A stretch of 64,000 nucleotides of DNA from Brevibacterium sp. S111 (GTDB lineage Bacteria; Actinomycetota; Actinomycetes; Actinomycetales; Brevibacteriaceae): positions 310,001 to 374,000 of the forward strand of contig NZ_RHFH01000002.1 in assembly GCF_004745075.1 (NCBI RefSeq), written 5' to 3'. Within the stretch, counting starts at the first letter, position 1; each line of letters begins with the position of its first letter. Shown here piece after piece: positions 59,082-64,000 of the stretch. The position numbers were made by a program, and so were the translations under genes. The notes beneath the pieces were generated by a model that ran no database searches, was not told where the DNA came from, and saw only the letters and a list, made by a program, of their open reading frames with translations.

Positions 59082-60380
59082 TCAACCCGCCGCGGCCGAG
59101 GTCGTGCGCATCGAGTGACCGGCTTCCGTCCGTTCCCGCACGATCGGCAGCTCACACGTCGAATTGGCGACCTGACGGTAACCGGACAGGAACGTGTCGA
59201 GCCGTTCGATCGCCTCGCTGAGCACCTCGACCGAAGGCAGGGTGACCAGACGGAAGTGGTCGGGCTTAGGCCAGTTGAAGGCCGTGCCGTGGGAGACGAG
59301 GATCTTCTGCTCGCGCAGCAGATCGAGGGCGAACTGCTCATCGTCGGTGATGCCGAACTTCTCGACATCGAGCTTCGCGAACATATACAGAGCACCGTCG
59401 GCCCGGTGAGCCGAGACCCCGTCGATCGAGTTGAGACCTTCGTGGGCGACCTGCATCTGCGCACCGAGGCGACCGGTCGGCAGGACGAGATCGTCGATCG
59501 ACTGCTTCCCGCCCAGTGCGGCCTGGATGGCATGCTGGGCCGGCACGTTCGAGCACATGCGCATATTCGCCAGCAGCTTGATCCCCTCGAGGTAGCTGTG
59601 TGCCTCCTCCAGCGGTCCGGTGATCGCGAGCCAGCCGGAGCGGTACCCTGCGACTCGGTAGGCCTTCGACAGTCCCGAGAAGGTCAGGCACAGCACATCG
59701 TCACCGGTCAGTGTAGCCATGTTGACCAGCTCGACGCCGTCGTAGGTGATCTTCTCGTAGATCTCATCGGCGAAGACCATGAGCCCGTGACGGCGGGCGA
59801 TGTCCGCGATCTTCTTCAGCGTCTCCTTCGAGTACACCGCACCGGTCGGATTGTTCGGGTTGATGACGACGATGCCGCGGGTGCGTTCGGTGATGCGGGA
59901 TTCGAGGTCGGCCAGATCCGGCTGCCAGGCGTCCTCCTCGGCGCACCGGTAGTGGACCGGTGTGCCGCCGGACAGTGCCACCGAGGCGGTCCACAGCGGG
60001 TAGTCGGGGCCGGGCACGAGGATCTCGTCCTCGGGATTGCACAGAGCCTGCAGGCTCAGAGTGATGAGCTCGCTGACGCCGTTGCCGAGGAAGACCTCAT
60101 CGGTGCTGAGATTGTGGATGCCGCGGGTCTCGTAGTACTGGACGACAGCGCGGCGGGCGGAGAGGATTCCCCGCGAATCCGAATAGCCCTGCGTGACCGG
60201 AAGGTTCGCTGAGATGTCCTGGACGATCGCCTCGGGGGCTTCGAAGCCGAACGGAGCGGGGTTGCCGATGTTGAGCTTGAGGATCGTGTGACCGGCGGCT
60301 TCCATCGCCTGGGCCTCTTCGAGAACGGGTCCCCGAATGTCATAGAGGACATTGGCCAACTTCGACGACTGCCTGAACAT
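59082..60380 (-). CDS. AlaA-like pyridoxal-phosphate aminotransferase
   Basis: About 432 residues from ATG 60380 (MFRQSSKL); an ATG at 60401 is possible. Class I aminotransferase fold: LKLNIGNPAPFGFEAPE, FLGNGVSELITLS, ILVPGPDYPLWTASVALSGG, VVINPNNPTGAVYS, ADEIYEKITYDG, and the PLP lysine in SGLSKAYRVAGYRSGW. It matches the AlaA type, which makes alanine from pyruvate and glutamate. The C-terminus has an extra Ser/Thr/Arg-rich tail. Its start faces the ABC exporter genes. Confidence 0.88.
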   Translation of the reverse strand: MFRQSSKLANVLYDIRGPVLEEAQAMEAAGHTILKLNIGNPAPFGFEAPEAIVQDISANLPVTQGYSDSRGILSARRAVVQYYETRGIHNLSTDEVFLGNGVSELITLSLQALCNPEDEILVPGPDYPLWTASVALSGGTPVHYRCAEEDAWQPDLADLESRITERTRGIVVINPNNPTGAVYSKETLKKIADIARRHGLMVFADEIYEKITYDGVELVNMATLTGDDVLCLTFSGLSKAYRVAGYRSGWLAITGPLEEAHSYLEGIKLLANMRMCSNVPAQHAIQAALGGKQSIDDLVLPTGRLGAQMQVAHEGLNSIDGVSAHRADGALYMFAKLDVEKFGITDDEQFALDLLREQKILVSHGTAFNWPKPDHFRLVTLPSVEVLSEAIERLDTFLSGYRQVANSTCELPIVRERTEAGHSMRTTSAAAG

Positions 60381-60649
60381 GTGAATCGTGGAACCTTTCA
60401 TCCGATTGCTGCTACACCCACGCTAGGTCCCTCGCCGAGGCGGTTCTGACCACACAGAGGCCCGTTTCCCAGACCTTTGCCGGTGCCGGCGGATCGTTGT
60501 GCAGACCTTTCGGGGCTCGGTCTCACGATACTCCGGGGCACATCGTGGATTCGGGCCCGGTGTCCCCTGTGCGAAACGCACCCCGAGTGCGGCAGCAGTG
60601 ACTGTTCGAACTGTTGACCTCAGACGGCTCCGGGTGTCTCATTCAACAG

Positions 60650-61474
60650 ATGATGAATAATTCGGTCGAGGTGCGCAGCCTCACGGTCCGCCGCGGTCGC
60701 ACGACCGTCATCGACGCCCTTGACCTCGACGTGCCCCGCGGAGCGATCGTCGGGCTCCTCGGACCCAGCGGCAGCGGGAAGACGACGCTCATGCGCGCCA
60801 TCGTCGGTGTCCAGATCGTCTCCGGTGGGAAGGTGGACGTGCTGGGCCGTCCGGCCGGGTCCGCTGCGCTGCGCCACCGGGTCGGCTACATGACTCAGGC
60901 GGCCAGCATCTACGACGATCTGAGTGTGCGGGCGAATCTGCGCTACTTCGCACGTGTGCAGGGAGCGCCGAAATCCGAGGTCGATCGCGTGCTCGAACGC
61001 ACCGACCTCACCGGCCAGGCCGATCAGATCGCCCGTACGCTGTCGGGCGGGCAGGCCAACCGGGTGTCTCTGGCCGCGGCGATGCTCGGTTCTCCGGATC
61101 TGCTCGTTCTCGACGAACCGACCGTGGGACTCGATCCGCTGCTGCGCGCCGATCTGTGGGAGCTCTTCCGTAGGCTCGCCGAGGAAGGGACGACGCTGCT
61201 GGTCTCGAGTCATGTCATGGACGAGGCGACGCGCTGCGATCGACTGCTGCTCATGCGGGAGGGCGCGATCATCGCCGATACGACTCCGCACGATCTGCTC
61301 GCCGGCACGGGGGCGGCCTCGGCGGAGGACGCCTTCCTCCGCATCATCGACAAGGACATATCGGCACCTGGTGCCTCCGGGCGCGGGGGCCGTTCCGGCA
61401 CTCGTCTGCTCTCGCGAGAGGGCCGATTTCGCACTGACCGGGGACATGGCGCGAAGGCGGGAGGGCGGCGATGA
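60650..61474 (+). CDS. ABC transporter ATP-binding protein
   Basis: About 274 residues from ATG 60650; the TTG at 60614 is another candidate, and neither has a clear ribosome binding site. Walker A GPSGSGKTT, the Q-loop MTQAASIYDDL, signature LSGGQANRVSLAAAM, Walker B LLVLDEPTVGLDPL and the switch His SSHVMDEAT are all present. This type pairs with ABC-2 permeases to export drugs or other compounds. The C-terminal ~45 residues (PGASGRGGRSG and on) are low-complexity. It overlaps the permease start by 4 nt. Confidence 0.88.
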   Translation: MMNNSVEVRSLTVRRGRTTVIDALDLDVPRGAIVGLLGPSGSGKTTLMRAIVGVQIVSGGKVDVLGRPAGSAALRHRVGYMTQAASIYDDLSVRANLRYFARVQGAPKSEVDRVLERTDLTGQADQIARTLSGGQANRVSLAAAMLGSPDLLVLDEPTVGLDPLLRADLWELFRRLAEEGTTLLVSSHVMDEATRCDRLLLMREGAIIADTTPHDLLAGTGAASAEDAFLRIIDKDISAPGASGRGGRSGTRLLSREGRFRTDRGHGAKAGGRR

Positions 61475-62205
61475 ACCCGCTGCGCACCCTGGCGACGACG
61501 GGACGCGTCCTCGTCCAGATCCGCAACGACCCGCGCACGATCGCTCTGCTGCTCATCGTGCCCAGCCTGCTCATCGGTCTCGTGGCCTGGATCTTCGACG
61601 AGACCGAGGTGTTCTCAACGATCGGGCCGGCGATGCTTGCGCTCTTCCCGTTCATCGTCATGTTCCTCGTGACGAGCATCGCGACCCTGCGCGAACGCCG
61701 CAGCGGAACCCTTGAACGGCTTCTGTCGATGCCTTTGGGCCGCGGTGACTTCATCCTCGGCTACACTCTGGCGTTCGGTCTGCTCGCCATTGTGCAGACG
61801 GCAGTGGCCGTCGGATATGCGACCATGATCTGCGGGCTCGAGATCGAAGGTTCGGTCGGGCTGCTCTTCGTCGTCGCGATCGCCGATGCTCTGCTGGGGA
61901 CGGCCTTGGGACTGTTGGCCAGCGCGTTCGCCCGCACGGAGTTCCAGGTCGTGCAGTTCATGCCCGTCTTCGTCTTCCCGCAGATCCTGCTCGGCGGGAT
62001 CTTCCTCCCGCGCGACCAGCTGCCCGAGGTGCTCGAGACCATCGGTGATTGGCTGCCGCTGTCGCACGCGATCGATGCGCTGAATGCGGTTTCGACCGGC
62101 GATGAGGATGATGCCTACATCTGGCTGCGGGTGCTCTTCATCGCCTGCTGGATCGTCGGTGCGATCATCGTCGGGTCGCTCACTCTGCGCCGTCGGACGC
62201 CGTGA
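61471..62205 (+). CDS. ABC-2 type transporter permease
   Basis: A 244-residue permease with six helices. The ABC-2 features are the N-terminal RNDPRTIALLLIVPSLLIGLVAW, the coupling region IATLRERRSGTLERLLSMPLGRGDFILGY, and the C-terminal QFMPVFVFPQILLGGIFLPRDQLPEVL and WLPLSHAIDALNAVSTG. Paired with the ATPase just upstream, it forms a DrrAB-like exporter. Its end overlaps the convergent amino acid permease gene by 26 nt. Confidence 0.88.
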   Translation: MNPLRTLATTGRVLVQIRNDPRTIALLLIVPSLLIGLVAWIFDETEVFSTIGPAMLALFPFIVMFLVTSIATLRERRSGTLERLLSMPLGRGDFILGYTLAFGLLAIVQTAVAVGYATMICGLEIEGSVGLLFVVAIADALLGTALGLLASAFARTEFQVVQFMPVFVFPQILLGGIFLPRDQLPEVLETIGDWLPLSHAIDALNAVSTGDEDDAYIWLRVLFIACWIVGAIIVGSLTLRRRTP

Positions 62206-63658
62206 TCGGTTCGGTGCGGTCGCTGAGTTCGTAGTGTCGGCGACCCTCGCCGCGGATGAAGGCGAGGTAGCACAGCCACAGTGCAGCCACCCACAGCAGT
62301 CCGACCCAGAGGGCCGGACGTGAGTCGGGGACGATGCCGACCATGACGACGACGAAGACGATGAACGCCACGGTGATCCACGAGCCGAACGGCCACAGGG
62401 GGATGGGAAATTCGCTGGGCAGGCGGTTCTCCTGGGCGATCACGCGCTTCATCCGCAGGTGAGCGGCGAGGATGATCAGCCACACCAGCAGCGTCGCGAA
62501 GGTGGCCAGTGCTCCGAGCAGGAACAGTGCCTGGTCGGGATAGAGGTAGTTGAGGGCCACGCCGATCAGCAGTGCGACGATCATCGTGATCACCGTCATC
62601 ACGGGCACGCCGTTGCGAGAGGTGCGGGCGAAGGATCGCGGTGCCTGACCTTGTTCGGCCAGACCGTGGAGCATCCGACCGGCACCGAAGACATCGGCAT
62701 TGATGGCCGACAGGGCGGCAGTGATGAGAACGACCTGGAGGATGGCCGCCGCTGCTGTGAAACCGACGGAGTCGAAGATCGCGACGAAGGGGCTGGTCTC
62801 GGACGTGATCTGGTTCCACGGCAGGATGCACATGATCACGCCGAGGGTGAGCACGTAGAAGAGGAGAATGCGCACCGGCACCGAGTTGATGGCGGCGGGG
62901 ATCACCCGCTTCGGGTTCTGCGCCTCACCGGCGGTGACTCCGATGATCTCGACGCCTCCGAAAGCGAACATCACGATGGTGAATGATGAGAGCAGCCCCC
63001 AGAACCCGTGCGGGAGGAAACCGCCATGGTCGACCAGTGCCTGCGGTCCCATCTGGTCGTGGTCGGCGATGCCGAAGCCGAAGACGATGATGGCCACGCC
63101 GGCGGCGATGAGGACGATGATCGCGATGATCTTGATCAGCGCGAACCAGAATTCCAGCTCACCGAAGATCTTGACGCCGATCATGTTGATCGCGGCGATG
63201 AAGAAGACGACGGCCAGCACCCAGATCCACCGCGGCACGTCGGGGTACCAGAACCCCATGTACACGCCGATCGCTGTGGCGTCGAAGACGGCGACGAGGA
63301 TCATCTCGAAGGCGAAGGTCCACCCGACGAGGAAGCCGGCGAAGGGGTGAAGATAGTGAGAGGCATACTGGCCGAAGGAGCCCGAGACGGGGTGCCGGAC
63401 GACCAATTCGCCGAGGGCGCGCATCACCATGAAGACGGCGGCACCGCCGATGATGTAGGCGAGGAGCACTGCCGGGCCGGCGGACTGGATCGACTCCGAG
63501 GAGCCCATGAAGAGCCCCGTGCCGATGGCTGAGCCGAGGGCCATGAATCTGATGTGGCGGGCAGTCAGGCCTCTGCGCAGACCGACGTTCTCTCTGCCGC
63601 CGTCGGTGTGTTCATCCGTGGGCACTGCCTCGCTGCGATCCTTGTCGGCTGGAGCCAT
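62180..63658 (-). CDS. AAT-family amino acid permease
   Basis: A 492-residue, 12-helix permease. The helix-1 region RGLTARHIRFMALGSAIGTGLFMGSSESIQSAGPAVLLAY and VGWTFAFEMILVA are classic for the AAT group (GabP/ProY/HutT/AroP types). FAFGGVEIIGVTAGEAQNPKRVIPAAINSVP lies in the middle. The particular amino acid is not determinable by eye. Its 3' end overlaps the ABC permease by 26 nt. Confidence 0.88.
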   Translation of the reverse strand: MAPADKDRSEAVPTDEHTDGGRENVGLRRGLTARHIRFMALGSAIGTGLFMGSSESIQSAGPAVLLAYIIGGAAVFMVMRALGELVVRHPVSGSFGQYASHYLHPFAGFLVGWTFAFEMILVAVFDATAIGVYMGFWYPDVPRWIWVLAVVFFIAAINMIGVKIFGELEFWFALIKIIAIIVLIAAGVAIIVFGFGIADHDQMGPQALVDHGGFLPHGFWGLLSSFTIVMFAFGGVEIIGVTAGEAQNPKRVIPAAINSVPVRILLFYVLTLGVIMCILPWNQITSETSPFVAIFDSVGFTAAAAILQVVLITAALSAINADVFGAGRMLHGLAEQGQAPRSFARTSRNGVPVMTVITMIVALLIGVALNYLYPDQALFLLGALATFATLLVWLIILAAHLRMKRVIAQENRLPSEFPIPLWPFGSWITVAFIVFVVVMVGIVPDSRPALWVGLLWVAALWLCYLAFIRGEGRRHYELSDRTEPITASDGAE

Positions 63659-63864
63659 CGGTGTCTGCTGTCCTCTTCTCTCGACTGCCCGTGGCCACCT
63701 GCCCGTTCGATCGACGGGCCAGGCTTCACGGCCACCTCAGATTCTCACACCGAGAGGGCCGCAGAGTACGCGCCCTGGAGCAAAGAGTCAGAGATCTCAG
63801 AAACTCGAGTCGGACAGCCGGTGCCGGCGAAGTCCTCGGACCGGAGGTGACGCTCTCGGTGCAC

Positions 63865-64000
63865 TCAGGCCGTCTGCCGATCGCTTGAGAGCATTCCGAA
63901 GACGAGGGTGTCGGTCCATTCGCCTTTCGACCACCAGTCCCTGCGCAGGTGCGCTTCCTGTCGCATGCCGATCCTCTGAGCCAGTTTCGCCGAGGCGGTG
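63865..64000 (-). CDS. GNAT-family acetyltransferase, C-terminal end (start outside window)
   Basis: The minus-strand frame from the right edge to the stop at 63865 encodes SAKLAQRIGMRQEAHLRRD, then WWSKGEWTDTLVFGML and a short tail. This is the typical end of RimJ/RimL-like N-acetyltransferases: the SxxLxxRxGF-like acetyl-CoA region and the final Tyr/Trp strand. About 44 codons are visible. The 206 bp between it and the permease gene show no other gene. Confidence 0.75.
   Translation of the reverse strand, partial: TASAKLAQRIGMRQEAHLRRDWWSKGEWTDTLVFGMLSSDRQTA

Overview
The window is high-GC DNA with dense, short-spaced operons, GTG/TTG starts and purine-rich ribosome binding sites. This suggests an actinobacterium; the mix of genes (class II HMG-CoA reductase, MHS and Tct-type transporters, SIP-type iron reductase) is most like Brevibacterium or a close relative. 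That taxonomic call is inference; no rRNA gene is present.

Region 1 (1-8.9 kb) is a selenium module: the 3' end of a formate dehydrogenase iron-sulfur subunit, an NrfD-like membrane anchor, selD, tRNA-Sec, selA and selB, followed by an aldehyde dehydrogenase. Region 2 (8.9-12.7 kb) is a patchwork: an MmyB-type regulator, a PaaI-like thioesterase, a PIN toxin-antitoxin pair and an AadA-like nucleotidyltransferase, with leftover copies of the 3' parts of the aldehyde dehydrogenase and nucleotidyltransferase genes between them. Region 3 (12.7-33.4 kb) is mostly ordinary: cupin, rarA, a secreted lysozyme-like protein, a carbamoylase/TPP-enzyme/MHS-transporter catabolic cluster with a PucR-type activator, DUF2332, an MFS transporter with a GlcD-like oxidase, a divergent iron-siderophore pair with a DtxR-like box, D-serine dehydratase, and two divergent Pro/Gln-rich membrane proteins.

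Region 4 (33.4-49.8 kb) looks like a proline-betaine (stachydrine) / hydroxyproline-betaine pathway: APC permease, LysR, Rieske monooxygenase, its FAD/2Fe-2S reductase, a proline-racemase-family epimerase, an N-methylproline-demethylase-like flavoenzyme, GntR, and a betaine-type MHS transporter. Two insertions interrupt it. A ~1.1-kb segment with a secreted-protein/membrane-protein pair lies between two 109-bp copies of the reductase 3' end. A 3.84-kb ISL3-family composite transposon splits the MHS transporter gene, with an exact 8-bp target duplication (GTCAAAGC).

Region 5 (50-64 kb) holds an Orn/Lys/Arg-type decarboxylase with a divergent LysR, then a probable mevalonate-degradation operon (HMG-CoA reductase, HMG-CoA lyase, a small membrane protein and a TctA-like permease, plus a GAF/PucR-type regulator). 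It ends with an AlaA-like aminotransferase, an ABC exporter, an amino acid permease and the end of a GNAT acetyltransferase gene.

The most unusual pattern is three cases of duplicated gene 3' ends (94-134 bp, direct orientation) around accessory cargo, with no recombinase gene in sight, alongside the cleanly resolved composite transposon.
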